From assembly GCA_905221615.1 (NCBI GenBank), contig CAJNDT010001247.1, positions 751,827 to 815,826 on the forward strand: a stretch of DNA of 64,000 nt, read 5' to 3'. The stretch is from Symbiodinium sp. CCMP2592 (Eukaryota; Sar; Dinophyceae; Suessiales; Symbiodiniaceae). The notes beneath the pieces are model-generated. The model saw nothing but the letters and a program-made list of their open reading frames with translations, did no database searches and was not told the DNA's origin. The translations under genes and the position numbers were made by a program. Below, in pieces: positions 39,830 to 50,235 of this stretch (position 1 is the first letter of the stretch; each line of letters opens with the position of its first letter).

Positions 39830-40125
39830 CCCAGACCGGGGGGGTCCAGAAAGCCGATCCCTTAAAGTGGATTCCATTTGGACTTCCTTAAGGGATCTAA
39901 AAGGTTCTTGGGTTTAGGGTTCCCTTCATTAAAGGAGGTGCCCTTTAGCAGGGAGACGGGACTGTTGTGGCATGGGATTCAGATGGGACTGTTGTGGCTG
40001 GTATTGCTACTCTTGAACCTGTAGAAACTGCTTATGTATACACGCCACAACAGTCCTTTCTGTTAGCAGGATAGGGTCCCAAATCATGGGTTCTACGTTC
40101 TGGTTCCTGCCAGGGTCCGGGCAAG
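39830..40125. mobile_element. family M element split by an insert
   Basis: Left half CCCAGACCGGGGGGGTCCAG. Right half CTGCCAGGGTCCGGGC after about 180 bp of other sequence. The insert has J words, a TTTAGGG unit, and GGACTGTTGTGGC twice followed by its complement GCCACAACAGTCC. Confidence 0.65.
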
Positions 40126-40127
40126 CC

Positions 40128-40236
40128 ACATGGGTGGTTGTCAAAATTGTGCTACCTTTTGGGGTACCCTAAATATTTAGTTGCCGTATAAAAACAGGGA
40201 CCTAAAAAGGACCCTAATTTTGACAACTACCCACAT
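40128..40236. mobile_element. fold-back element, family L
   Basis: ACATGGGTGGTTGTCAAAAT to ATTTTGACAACTACCCACAT. Confidence 0.88.
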
Positions 40237-40515
40237 GTGCCACGGTCGCATTAATTAATCTGTTTGCCGACAGCATCGCACCACCTGGACTGACGCAGCA
40301 ATGCAGCTGTGATCGATCAACACGATGGTTGGGCCTGAATCCTACTTGTATTATTTTCTGGGGTTGCCTGAGGCCGAAACCATTTTAGTATGTGAACTGT
40401 CCTGGTCATTAACTTAATTAACTATAACCTGCACTGCAAAACCATTCGTAAAAATCTAAACCTAGAGTAACGTGGGGCTCTTCATACGTACCCAAGCCCT
40501 GAATGACCCGAGACA
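40237..40515. other. no feature recognised
   Basis: No repeat or frame assigned. Confidence 0.5.
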
Positions 40516-40990
40516 GGCTTCGGGTTTAGGATTTGGGTTTAGGGTTTAGGGTTTAGGGTTTAGGATTTAGGCCTGGGCTCTACAGCCTAAAAACCTCAAC
40601 CCCAAGGCGCTAGTACCCTGAATTTCTGAACTACGGTATGGTGTTTTGGGATCTCCTTGCTCAGGAACAACGTATACCCAAATATCCACTGGAGCAGCTC
40701 CGGTAGTACCTTGATAGAAACTCTTGAAGCAACCCTCAATGACACTCTAAACCCTAAAATCTAAACGCCATCCCCAGAAGCCTTAAACCCTCAACCCAAT
40801 CCCCTACACCATACACCCTAAATCCCTAAACCCTAAACCCCAAACCGTCCCCTAAGCCAAACCCTAAATCCCTAAACCCCAAACCCAAAACCCTATCCCC
40901 TAAGCCCTAAAACCTAAGCTCTAAACCCCATCCCCTGAGCCCTAAACCCTAAGCTCTAAACCCCATCCCCTAAGCCCTAAACCCTAGACG
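40516..40990. repeat. telomere-like tracts, both orientations
   Basis: TTTAGGG at 40,520-40,565. CCCTAAA variants at 40,745-40,990, including a unit with CCCCATCCCCTAAGCCC repeated three times. Confidence 0.75.
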
Positions 40991-41102
40991 CTAGACTCAA
41001 ACGGACCGGCCTTGGAATCTGCCTCAGGATGTTCACCTGCACCTGGAAGCCCGGGGGCAGAAGTACCCCGAAGTCCCGGGATTCTGAGGTTGAATGAACC
41101 CT

Positions 41103-41196
41103 GCTTAAAGGATCATGGGGCTTAGTAAGTGGAGTTATAAGTACCTTAATTGGGGCTATAAATTATTATAAGTATAGTTACCATGACCCTTGAAGT
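41103..41196. mobile_element. family B element, right end shortened
   Basis: GCTTAAAGGATCATGGGGCT to ACCATGACCCTTGAAGTG. The segment before CCATGACC is deleted. Confidence 0.75.
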
Positions 41197-41264
41197 GATC
41201 CTCTCTTAGGGTTTAAGGTTTAGGGGTTTAGGGAATTAGAGTTTAGGGTTCGGTCTTACCCTGA

Positions 41265-41372
41265 GGATCCAAGTACCTAATAATCACATACGCCCGAATA
41301 GTAGCCTCCATAACTTCTCACTATCCGAAACCTAGTACCCGATGATTGGATCCTCTGGACCCTTAGGTGTAG
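41265..41372. mobile_element. fold-back element, family W
   Basis: GAGGATCCAAGTACCTAATA to GATTGGATCCTC; CCTAGTACCC inside. Confidence 0.6.
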
Positions 41373-41479
41373 GAGTGTAGGGACCCCAAAACCCATTACC
41401 CCAAACCGTAGACACTTAAGCCGCCCGAAACCCTGAAGCCCAAACCCCAGGCCCCCTTCAAACACAACGACTAGACTTG

Positions 41480-41640
41480 TAGTATCCTTAAGGGAGGGGG
41501 GTCCAAGGGGGGTATATAGCCTAGTGATCCCTAATTCTCCCTAGTAAGCCCTAGTACTCCCTAAGGTTCCCTTACAGTCCCCTAAGGATTCCTTATACCC
41601 TCCCCCCTTGAACCACCCTCCCTTAAGGATCCTATAATCG
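41480..41640. mobile_element. large palindromic element, family P
   Basis: TAGTATCCTTAAGGGAGGG pairs with CCCTCCCTTAAGGATCCTATA. The loop repeats CCCTAGTAAG/CCCTAGTACT-type words. Confidence 0.8.
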
Positions 41641-42205
41641 ACCCTTTAGTTCAGGATGGCCTGTTGTTCAGTGCATGGATCTCGGGTTAAGGGCGGATCT
41701 TTTGGTCACCCTGGTCGCAGTAAAGACTAGGTCACCTCACAGCCTTTAATTACAGAGGTGCTGTAGCGGTTTTGGTTTAGAGTTTAGGTTTAGGGTTTGG
41801 GGCTGAGGGAAACTATCTAGGGCCGGCTGAACCCACAACCCTCTGAGTTCTGGGATACCCAAAAATATGCAAGGCATCCGACATCCCAAAGCGCCATCCT
41901 CTGTGGCGATGTCGGATAAACAAAACTTGTTCAGTTTTGCGTTCACTTGTAGCCCCAGACCCTACAAACTAATGGGTTCACGATGCCGTAACTATCTATG
42001 TAGGATAGTAGCAATAGCCATTGTAGCTTATTGGATACAAACATGTAGCAGATTTTACTTTTTGGTTACAAAGAGAGTTCTGATGAGGCTCAAAGCAAGC
42101 AAGACCCCCAACAATTCGTAACCATGTGGCTTCGGCGGACCCGACAGGAAGCAAACCAACCTTCCCTAAACTTAGGTTTAGGGTTTAGGGTTAGGGGCTG
42201 AGTAC
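41641..42205. other. no gene recognised
   Basis: Frames of 66 and 84 residues on opposite strands overlap at 41,867-41,946. No motif recognised. Confidence 0.45.
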
Positions 42206-42207
42206 CT

Positions 42208-42298
42208 TAGCCCAAGAAAGGGTGACCTTTCAAGTTATATACGGTAGTTACCAAAGCCACAGAAGGTTGAAAGTCACCTACTCAGCTACTAAGTAAAC
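42208..42298. mobile_element. hairpin element, O-like
   Basis: CTGAGTACCTTAGCCC and CACCTACTCAGCTACTAAG. AAAGGGTGACCTTTC inside. Confidence 0.55.
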
Positions 42299-42328
42299 TG
42301 TCACTGACATTTTTGGACGGGGGCAACT

Positions 42329-42395
42329 AGGGGTTTAGGGTTTAGGGTTTAGGGTTTAGGGTTTAGGGTTTAGGGTTTAGGGTAACTAATGTCCA
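42329..42395. repeat. telomere TTTAGGG array, longest perfect run
   Basis: About eight consecutive perfect TTTAGGG heptamers, bordered by CAACTAGG on the left and GTAACTAA on the right. Confidence 0.95.
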
Positions 42396-42480
42396 TCTAC
42401 CGGCTATATACGTAGTTGTGGAATAAGCGAGCACACGAGTGTGGGAACAGTTCTGCGCAACCCTGACCAGAAACCCCCTA

Positions 42481-42594
42481 CTACAGGGGCCTAAGCAGAT
42501 ACCAATACTATTTTGGGGATTCCTTGCTATTTCAGTTATAGCACGTAAATGATGGGCCCCAAAACCTTATTCCAATTATCAACGCCCCTATATT
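42481..42594. mobile_element. fold-back element, family N (opposite orientation)
   Basis: AGGGGCCTAAGCAGATACCA to AATTATCAACGCCCCTATAT. TGGGCCCCAAAACCTTATTC inside. Confidence 0.75.
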
Positions 42595-43117
42595 ACGCCG
42601 AAGCCACGGCAGGCCCTAGCTGCCAAAACGCATCCAAGGAACAGTAAAAACAGTGCCGGTTCCAAGCAGAGAAAGGACTTTCATGAAGCTCCTGCCAAGG
42701 CTTCAACCCGAGGAAACCGCTTCAATGTACAAATCCTGAAGCCCAAACCGTGAGGGTCCAATTACCAGAAAAGTGTGGTTTCAAGATCCAATCGCCATTC
42801 AGACTTTAGGGTTTAGGGTTTGCGGTTTAAGGTTTGGGTTCTATCGGAATTGCGCGTTTTTGTTGCAGGATCCAGGGCTTCGAGTTAGGGACCGGCCCCC
42901 TATTCAACTTACCTTTTTAGGCTTCCTGTCCGTCATTGTTCAGTTTGGGATTAATTAAGGTTGGGTTTACACTTCAAACTTGGGACCCGAAACCCCGCAT
43001 GAAACTCGTGCCTCCAACATTTTGTCGAATAGTAGCAGCTTGCCAGGATCACCGGACAAAGAAGAAAGAAGCTCCTAAAGCAACCCCGCAGCAAGAACAA
43101 CCTCCAACCCTAAACCC
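42595..43117. other. no gene recognised
   Basis: Two short plus-strand frames (61 and 70 residues) without motifs. Confidence 0.45.
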
Positions 43118-43241
43118 TACTTGGAGGATCATGGGACTTAGTAAGTAGGGTTATAAGTACCTTAGTTGGGGTTATCAGCAATTATAAGTATAGTTACCTG
43201 AATTATAAGCCTAGTTACTAAGTCCCCTGACCCTTTAAGTA
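43118..43241. mobile_element. fold-back element, family B
   Basis: TACTTGGAGGATCATGGGAC to GTCCCCTGACCCTTTAAGT. Confidence 0.88.
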
Positions 43242-43403
43242 AACCCAAAGCCCTAAGCCCTGGACCCAGGTGAAGCCTGTGGAAGCCCCTTGGGGGAGCT
43301 TTCAGAAGATCTCAGGGCTACGACTTCAAGGGTTTAGGGTTTAGGAGTTTAGGGTCTACGACTCCAAGCAGTCAGCTGCTGTTTCATTCTGAATAGAAAA
43401 GTC

Positions 43404-43533
43404 CAAGGGTAAAAGGAGAGACCCTTAATAAGGACCTCTAGGAAATATTCCCTTAATATAGCTATTATATACCCATTATATAGCCCATTATAGGGTAGGG
43501 GTCCCCATTAAGGGTCCCTCCTTTTCCCCTTTG
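43404..43533. mobile_element. fold-back element, family H (opposite orientation)
   Basis: TCCAAGGGTAAAAGGAGAG to CTCCTTTTCCCCTTTGA. Confidence 0.85.
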
Positions 43534-43883
43534 AAAATGGTTTCAGAGGGCATTAGTCACTCAGAGACCCCGAAGCCCCTTCATGTCAGGAATATCCTTA
43601 AACTGGGCTTTGAAGCAACCAGGTAGAAAAAAGTATAGACTTTTTTTTCATTTTTGGCTCCCTTTAAGAAACAGGGCCCACAAAAGTGTTAAAGTATGGT
43701 ACTCCAAAGCCCAGTAAATCTATGGTTTAGGGTTTGGGGTTTAGGGTTTAGGGTTCTACTGTATCTTCAGGTATACTCCTTAATTAAAGGGTTTCGGAGG
43801 GCTTCAGTTACTTTAGTTCCTGGGGCTACGATTTCGGTATTGAGGCTTTCGGGTAGAGGGCTGAAACCTTCGCGTGTCGGGGG
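43534..43883. other. no gene; TTTAGGG fragment and R-like word
   Basis: TTTAGGG units at 43,727-43,757, then CAGGTATACTCCTTAATTAAAGG. Confidence 0.5.
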
Positions 43884-43988
43884 ACATGGGTAGTCCTCTA
43901 AATTAAAGTACCGTTTAAGTAGTCTTCACAACGGTGCCGTACTGTTTTGGGGGCCCAAAAAAGGACCCAAATTTCAAGAACTACACAT
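43884..43988. mobile_element. family L element, degraded
   Basis: ACATGGGTAGTCCTCTAAAT and ATTTCAAGAACTACACAT keep the layout but lost most pairing. GGTGCCGTACTGTTTTGGG matches the family centre. Confidence 0.6.
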
Positions 43989-44113
43989 AAAACTGTGGCA
44001 GGCAACTGTAAAAGGCCTTCTGAGTAGATTAATTATAGGCCTGCAGGGTGTTTTGACTTCGGAGGGTTCACTTTGGAGAAACTGCCTGGACCGAGCAAAG
44101 GCAGAGGGGATCT

Positions 44114-44243
44114 AGGGCCCCCAAAAATGCACATAAGCAAAAATTAGGATAGGGATATCCCATATAAATCCCCTTACAAGGAAGCCGAATAAGGTAGGGA
44201 TATCCCTATAAAATGCTTATGCTTATGTGCTTTTTTGGCCCCT
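44114..44243. mobile_element. fold-back element, family F
   Basis: AGGGCCCCCAAAAATGCACA to TTATGTGCTTTTTTGGCCCC. Confidence 0.88.
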
Positions 44244-44290
44244 GAGGATCGCTCATCAAGCGGAACCCCGGACTGGGCGCAGGGATCCCC

Positions 44291-44506
44291 TACTTGGAGG
44301 CTCGGGGGACTTAGTACCCCTAAGGGGATCTATAGGTACTATAGGGGTTCTCTAAACTTTAAAGGGGTCTATAAGGAGGGTCGGGGGACTTAGTAAGTAG
44401 GTAGTAAGTAGACTCATAAGTACCCTAATAGGGACCCTAAATAGGGGTTACGATACTTATAAGTCTCTAAATTAACTAATTACTAAGTCCTCCGACCCTC
44501 CAAGTA
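44291..44506. mobile_element. family A element interrupted by a J insert with 21-bp duplication
   Basis: GGAGGCTCGGGGGACTTAGTA (44,296-44,316) recurs at 44,375-44,395 with one change. Between them is a 58-bp insert of J words. The remaining A element is complete to CCTCCAAGTA. Confidence 0.88.
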
Positions 44507-44654
44507 GGCCCAAGCCCTAAACCTTAAGCTGGGCTCGGGTTACCTTATTATGGGTCCCTTTAAAGGTTTGTTGAACAGGCTCTACGAGGAGCCAGCTCAA
44601 AAGGGCTTTAGGTTTAGGGCGTTAGGAAACAGCCCGAAGATCTGGGTTTAGGAT

Positions 44655-44820
44655 CTACCCTAAACCCCTAAACCTCTAAACCCTCTAAACCCCCTAAACC
44701 CTAAACGCCAAACCCCTAAACCCTAAACCCCAAACCCCTAAACCCCAAACCCCTAAACCCCAAACCCCTAAACCCTAAACCTCTAAACCCCTAAAGCCTA
44801 AACCTCCAGACTCCTAAGCC
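44655..44820. repeat. degenerate telomere-like CCCTAAA tract
   Basis: CCCCTAAACCCCAAACC units repeated four times within it. Confidence 0.85.
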
Positions 44821-44965
44821 CTAGAACGTTTGGAAGTGCTCTGGGGACCGGCTCCTGGCCATGCCAAGGCGGATTTGAACCGTCCCGGAGGCGATGAGCT
44901 TCTCTTCGGCGGTTCCTTGTTGGGGCTTGAGGGTTTAGGTATTAGGGTTTAGGGCTGCGGCTTAG

Positions 44966-45075
44966 CTACCCTAAGGGTCCAAATACCTAAATAAGAGAGT
45001 TTCACGGCCAAAAACAATTCAGAGTGTGGATTTGGGGCCCCAAAACCTTACATAGTATTTGGGTACTCGGACCCT
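44966..45075. mobile_element. fold-back element, family W
   Basis: AAGGGTCCAAATACCTAAA to TATTTGGGTACTCGGACCCT. Confidence 0.65.
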
Positions 45076-45310
45076 CAGGGTTTAGGAGCTGAAATCTGTG
45101 GTTTTTTGGAATCGGAAGGGGAGCGGGTAACGGGGGTCTTGCCCAAAGGCTCCTATGTACTGTGATGGGGGATACTTCCCTGGATCATAATAATAACTCC
45201 TAATATAGAAATCCTGTCATTCTACTATACAGGTACTTTGGACCCTTTGGGTTGTTACGGAGTGTACAGGCGTCTGAATACATCGAACAGCATTTGGGGA
45301 TTAGTTAACG
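45076..45310. other. no feature recognised
   Basis: No family assigned. A possible W remnant at 45,230 (GGTACTTTGGACCCTTTGG). Confidence 0.5.
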
Positions 45311-45423
45311 CACATGGGTGGTTGTCAACATTAGGGTCCCCTTTTTAGGTACCCTAAATATTAGGTGCCGTACTATAATAGGGACTCAAAAAGGGACCAT
45401 AGTTTTGACAACCACCCGCATAA
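45311..45423. mobile_element. fold-back element, family L
   Basis: CACATGGGTGGTTGTCAACA to TTTTGACAACCACCCGCATA. Confidence 0.85.
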
Positions 45424-46264
45424 CTCTCGAACCCCGGGGAGGAGCATCAGTATTTGTTCAAGCTGCACACGAGTTACAGCGTACTACAGAAAGCAAGCAT
45501 TGATAGTTCAGAGCATGATAATAACAGCCTGAAGAAATGCAGCGGGTATTCTCGTGTTCTCATTGCCAGGCGTGGACTGCACACTGCATGCCCTAAACCT
45601 GAATGAAAGACTCTGCAACCTCTAAACCCTAAACCCCGAAGCCCTGAACCCTAAACCATGTTTTTGCCCTCTTTTCGCATTCATCAGGCCTCCAGACTTT
45701 GCCCTGTAAAACCTGAACCCCGCCAAGGGTTCGTGGCCGCCGGAAGAGCATAGGATTGGCCAGTCGCCGGAAGAAGAGCAAGAGCTTTTCCCGTACCTCG
45801 GGGTGCTGACAAAGGCAGCTACCGTAGATGCAAACAACAAGCGGAACACTTGAACCAAGCTATGTCTGACCATGTAGCAACAGATGGAAAAAAGGCTACC
45901 ACTCGCGAACGGCATCAAACTTTTTCCATAAGTTGGTGTGCTAGTTCTTACGATCTTTGAAGGGCCCGGGCCGGGAATGCTCAATGCTTCCGAGACCATC
46001 GGCAACACAACAAGGCAACCTACCATGTTGGGGTTTAGGGCTTAGGGTTTAAGGCTTATAGGGTTCAGCAGCTCCAGATGGAGTTCGCTACTTCGGTATC
46101 GGAAATCATCTCACTCATGCAGGGCTCCCATAGCATTAGAATAGCACTAGGAAAAGCCAGGCTCCAGACACCCAAACGGCCTCTAGTCTAAACCCTAAAC
46201 TTTAAACTTCGAAACGGCTGAGCCCTAAACTCGAAACCCCAAGCCAATTAACCTGAGTGTCTAA
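45424..46264. other. no gene recognised
   Basis: The longest frame is 134 residues on the minus strand (45,622-46,026). It begins next to a TTTAGGG stretch and ends in a CCCTAAA stretch. I see no domain. Confidence 0.45.
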
Positions 46265-46460
46265 CATCGCTTTTGTTCACGAAAGGAATCGCAAACACCC
46301 ACGAAGAAACCGCTAATGCCCACGTAGAAACCGCGAACGCCCAAGCATTCGTGGAGCTTCGTGGGCATTTGTGGTTTCTCCGTTGCATTTGCGATTGCTT
46401 CGTGGGCTCTTGGGAAAGAAATCGGCCGAAATCGCGAATGCCCACGAATCCATTAAAGTT
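46265..46460. repeat. inverted and direct copies of AATGCCCACGAA-type words
   Basis: GAAACCGCTAATGCCCACG is repeated directly, and complements such as CTTCGTGGGCATTTGTGG follow. Both strands are open for about 70 codons, probably because of the repeat. Confidence 0.6.
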
Positions 46461-46597
46461 CAAAGACTGTGCCAGGAGAAAGATGAAAGTTCCCGCTTAA
46501 GGGCTTTCTCAAACCCCCTGTTGGTGAGGCCCTATTCCAATTATTCAGGCTTCTAGCTCTTGAACCCTTGTAGCAGCTCGTATAGAACCCGAAAGTT
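46461..46597. other. no feature recognised
   Basis: Short unassigned interval. Confidence 0.5.
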
Positions 46598-47040
46598 CAG
46601 ACAAGGAACCCCAAACCCCTGACCCCCACACCCAAAACCCTAAATCCCTATAAACCCTACACCCTCACTGAAGCCATAACCCGCAAATCCTAAGCCGCCA
46701 GCCCCTGGAGCCCTAGACCCCCACAGCCCAAACCCAAACCCAAAGCCCCTACGGTTGATGATATAAATCCTGCATTACCTTAAGGACCCTTAACTATGGG
46801 AATAACGGTATATTCCTTATCATGGGTAATGCAGGATTTATATCATCAACAGTAGCACCCTAAACCCCGCAAGCCCTAAACCCTAAGGCTTAAACCCCCC
46901 CTGAAGGCCAAGCCCGAAACTCCCAAACCACAATCTCCAAACGCGAAACCCTGAATCCCTAAACTCAAATCACTCTAATCCCTAAACTCTAAACCCTACA
47001 CCCCAAGCCCAAAGCCCATTAAACCCAAACACACCTGGTT
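46598..47040. repeat. degenerate CCCTAAA tract around a family E element
   Basis: Variants CCCAAACCC, CCCTACACC and CCCGAAACT dominate. A fold-back sits inside at 46,750. Confidence 0.7.
46750..46854. mobile_element. fold-back element, family E, inside telomere-like DNA
   Basis: TACGGTTGATGATATAAATC to TTATATCATCAACAGTA. Flanked on both sides by CCCTAAA-type sequence. Confidence 0.88.
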
Positions 47041-47107
47041 CTGATGTTGCAAGGCACAGCTCGGCGCGATCGGAAAAGGGCACCTGGGTTCTTCTTCTGG
47101 AGCTGAA

Positions 47108-47210
47108 TTTAGGGGCCTCAATAATTAGAACAGGATTTTGGGACGCATTGTACTATAATTCTAATATGGAGCCCCCAAAATAGTATTGGTAGTTATTCAG
47201 GCCCTATAAT
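47108..47210. mobile_element. fold-back element, family N
   Basis: TAGGGGCCTCAATAATTAGA to GGTAGTTATTCAGGCCCTAT. Confidence 0.8.
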
Positions 47211-47809
47211 AATTTAAGCTCCCATAGTAAAGTATGGGTCTGGGGTTTACGGGTTTAGGGGTTTAGGGTTTGGAGTTAACTTAAGATGCAATAGTAAGCA
47301 TACTCGACTTCTCGACTGTAGACCCGTAACTGAAAGTAAGGAGCTTATGTAGTTTAGGTTGCTCAAGTTCAGACCACCTAGTCTTTGCCACACGCCATAC
47401 GTCCCCATTCCCTACAATAGACCCCTATTCTTTAACATAGATCCCTAGCGCTCTGAACCCTAAAGTCTATGAACCTTACTATGGCAAGTTAAAGTGAACC
47501 CCTCAATCCAACGCCCTAAACCCTAAACCCGAATGAATCCCTTTAGAAGAGCCCAGGCACGAACAGCGGCGGCCAAAAGCACGGTCTCCTCAGCTGCGGG
47601 TTTTTCCTTCACCCTTTACTTAGAGGGTCGGGGGTCTGTAGGGTTTGTAGGGCTTGCAGGGTTTATGGGGCTTAGAGTTTAGGGTTCAGCGTTTAGGAGG
47701 GTCGGGGCGGGGGGGGGCGGACTTGATAGAAGCCTTAAGGGGGTCCATCCATACGAGTTCCTTTATTTAAAGGGATCTAAGGGGAGCTAGACGGGTTCTA
47801 CAAGGGGTC
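47211..47809. other. no gene; A-end fragment and J words
   Basis: A detached A left end TTAGAGGGTCGGGGG at 47,620, a G-run at 47,708, and J-type TTTAAAGGGATCTAAGG at 47,767. Confidence 0.55.
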
Positions 47810-47883
47810 TTGGAGGGCCGGGGGGAATGAGTAAGTCTTAAGTAGACAAATAAGTTGGGCCCCACTCTGTAACAGCTTTACAC

Positions 47884-47965
47884 GGGAGTTTCCGAAAAAC
47901 AGTGGTACCTCAAGGATCCTATTATTTAGGGTACTGCATTAGGTCCCCTATCTTCGGGAACTCCC
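47884..47965. mobile_element. fold-back element, family C, nested two levels deep
   Basis: GGGAGTTTCCGAAAAACAG to TCTTCGGGAACTCCC. Flanks ACAC and ACAT. Confidence 0.8.
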
Positions 47966-48102
47966 ACATGGTTTATAAGATAGATACAAATTCATACAGC
48001 CTTTAATGTCATCCCTAATATGGGCTGTTACAGGATGGGTGCAGTACCCAACGTGTAAGTACCCTGAAAGGGAGACGAATGGGGGTTATGATACATATAA
48101 GT

Positions 48103-48137
48103 TTAGGGTTTAGGGTTTAAGGTTTAGGGTTTAGGGT
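48103..48137. repeat. five telomere heptamers inserted in family A, 7-bp duplication
   Basis: Exactly 35 bp: TTAGGGT five times, one as TTAAGGT. TATAAGT flanks it at 48,096-48,102 and 48,138-48,144. Other A copies have a single TATAAGT here. Confidence 0.88.
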
Positions 48138-48350
48138 TATAAGTCTATAAACATAACTACTTACTAAGTGCCCCGACGCTCCAAGTAGGCTGCAGGTTGA
48201 GGATGGTTTGGGGGGTCGGGGTTTCGGGTTTACGGTTTGGGGCTTTACGGGTTTAGTCGTGGACCTTAGCATCTGGAAACGAAAACATCTATGATCTTGA
48301 GGGTCCAGGGTCTAAAGGCTTACCGCCTGAAGGATTGAAGGCCTCGAGCC

Positions 48351-48448
48351 TACTATACTGAACTTAGAACCCTAGCAAAAATTGAAATTTTAGCTGTTTC
48401 TTAGGGAGTATAATAACCAAAAATTAAAATGTATTTCTAAGTACCCCA
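48351..48448. mobile_element. element of family G
   Basis: TACTATACTGAACTTAGAAC to TATTTCTAAGTACCCC. Confidence 0.78.
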
Positions 48449-48896
48449 TTGACGAATAGGGATGTAACATGTATGCGAACGGTCGGAGAAAGCCTAATCC
48501 TCTGCTTGTGATTTGAAGGGTTAGGATTTTAGAGCTTTTGGGCTGCCTGCCAACTGCTCTGAGCAAATTCTGAACCGCCAGAGGTATTAGTATAAACCCT
48601 ATAGAAAAACCTTGCATAAACCTGAAGCCACGAAGGCTTCCGTCCATGCCAGCAAGCCACAAGAGCCAGGCCACACAGAAGAAAAGCAGCCTGGTTGGTC
48701 AGCATCGTGGGTAACTCTGGCTGAAAGGCCTACTCAGCTATTCCTAAGGACCCTTTGCCTAAGTTGCCATCATAGGAAAAACTTAAAAGCATCTTAAACC
48801 ACATTCCTCGACACCTTGTACCCGAGCTCTCTGACAAAAGCTTTAGAACACTCTGGGCTCATGGTATGTGCTAGTACTGATGCACAAAGTAACAGT
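48449..48896. other. no gene recognised
   Basis: Frames of 94 (minus) and 61 (plus) residues overlap. Neither is recognised. Confidence 0.45.
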
Positions 48897-48971
48897 GGTC
48901 GTCGTCGTCGTCGCCATCGCCGTCGCTGCCGTTGTCGTAGTCGTTGTCGTGGTCGTCGTCAGCAGGGTAGC

Positions 48972-49033
<62 letters not shown>

Positions 49034-49089
49034 CAGTAGCAGTAGCAGTAGCAGTAGCAGTAGCATCAGCAGTAGTAGTAGTAGCAGCC

Positions 49090-49156
<67 letters not shown>

Positions 49157-49464
49157 AACTAGTAGTAGCAGCAGCAGTAGCAGTAGCAGTAGCAGTAGCA
49201 GTAGCAGTAGCAGTAGCAGTAGCAGTAGCAGTAGCAGTAGCCGTAGCAGTAGCAGTAGCAGTAGCAGTAGCAGTAGCAGTAGCAGTAGCAGTAGCAGTAG
49301 CAGTAGCCGTAGCCGTAGCCGTAGCCGGAGCCGGAGCCGTAGCCGTAGCCGGAGCAGGAGCAGGAGCAGGAGCAGGAGGAGCAGGAGGAGCAGCAGCAGG
49401 AGCAGCAGGAGGAGCAGCAAGAGCAGCAGAAGCAGCAGGAGCAGCAGGAGAAGCAGGAGCAGCA

Positions 49465-49529
<65 letters not shown>

Positions 49530-49545
49530 TGTTGTTGTTGTTGTT
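48897..49545. repeat. long trinucleotide microsatellite (GTC, GTA, GCA, GGA steps)
   Basis: Starts with GTC units, then AGT/AGC units in alternating blocks, AGCCGT, AGGAGC, AGC, and finally GTT. Period is strictly 3, so at least four frames stay open for 200-270 codons (poly-Ser, Leu, Ala/Val, Thr). These are not treated as genes. Confidence 0.97.
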
Positions 49546-49589
49546 GGCACCCCCCTACCAACTACACTTGCTCTCAACCATGTTAAGAC

Positions 49590-50190
49590 AACATCCACTT
49601 TACTCGGTATTTACGGTACTTTCGTCATGTGCGATCATCCTAAGAGGCCTAAAAATCGACTTGTCGAGTTTGCAAACTCGGGCTCTTGATTTTGGACTTG
49701 CTTCTGGGGGTGGGTCGGGGGGTGGGGGGGGGGGGGATGATGACGACAGTGTTACGCGAACACACCCAGCAGTATCACCACAAGAGCCGTTTAACTCGGT
49801 ATTTACGGTACTTTCGTGATGTCAGACTTTGTTACATATTCTGAGCCCCTACTTCTCGACTATGCGTATTAAACTTTGCTCTTTGGAACTGTTTGCAAAA
49901 AAACTCGAAATTGGGTGGGGGAAAGCTTCTTCGGGGATGATCACGACACTGTTTTGGCTAGTAGTAGCAGTAGTAGCAGTAGTAGCAGTAGTAGCAGTAG
50001 CAGCAGCAGCAGCAGTAGCAGCAGTAGCAGCAGTAGCAGTAGCAGTAGCAGTAGCAGTAGCAGTAGCAGCAGCAGTAGCAGTAGCAGTAGCAGTAGCAGT
50101 AGTACTAGTACTAGTACTAGTACTAGTACTAGTACTAGTACTAGTACTAGTACTAGTACTAGGAGGAGTGGCAGAGGAGCAGTGATCGTA
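49590..50190. repeat. imperfect duplication of a ~190-bp unit with trinucleotide and hexanucleotide arrays
   Basis: ACTCGGTATTTACGGTACTT occurs at 49,602 and 49,794, followed each time by diverged but alignable sequence containing GGGGATGAT..ACGACA. An AGT/AGC array (49,962-50,100) and an AGTACT array (50,100-50,160) follow. Confidence 0.85.
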
Positions 50191-50235
50191 GCAGCGCTTC
50201 CACGAGATAGTTGGTGTGATACGGACTACATCCCA

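Larger units (their letters stand above)
47810..48187. mobile_element. family A element with three nested or later inserts
   Basis: A left arm TTGGAGGGCCGGGGGGAAT, A right arm AGTGCCCCGACGCTCCAAGT. Inside: an I-like element (about 47,856-48,050) that itself contains a C element (47,884-47,965), then a 35-bp telomere insert (48,103-48,137). Confidence 0.8.

Noticed and set aside
42329-42395. True chromosome end
   Set aside because: Only about eight perfect heptamers, with ordinary sequence continuing on both sides and many other interstitial tracts in both orientations.
45622-46026. 134-residue minus-strand frame
   Set aside because: Begins beside and ends within telomere-like sequence, with no domain.
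48816-49689. Poly-Ser, poly-Leu, Ala/Val and Thr proteins of 200-273 residues
   Set aside because: All are translations of one period-3 microsatellite in different frames.
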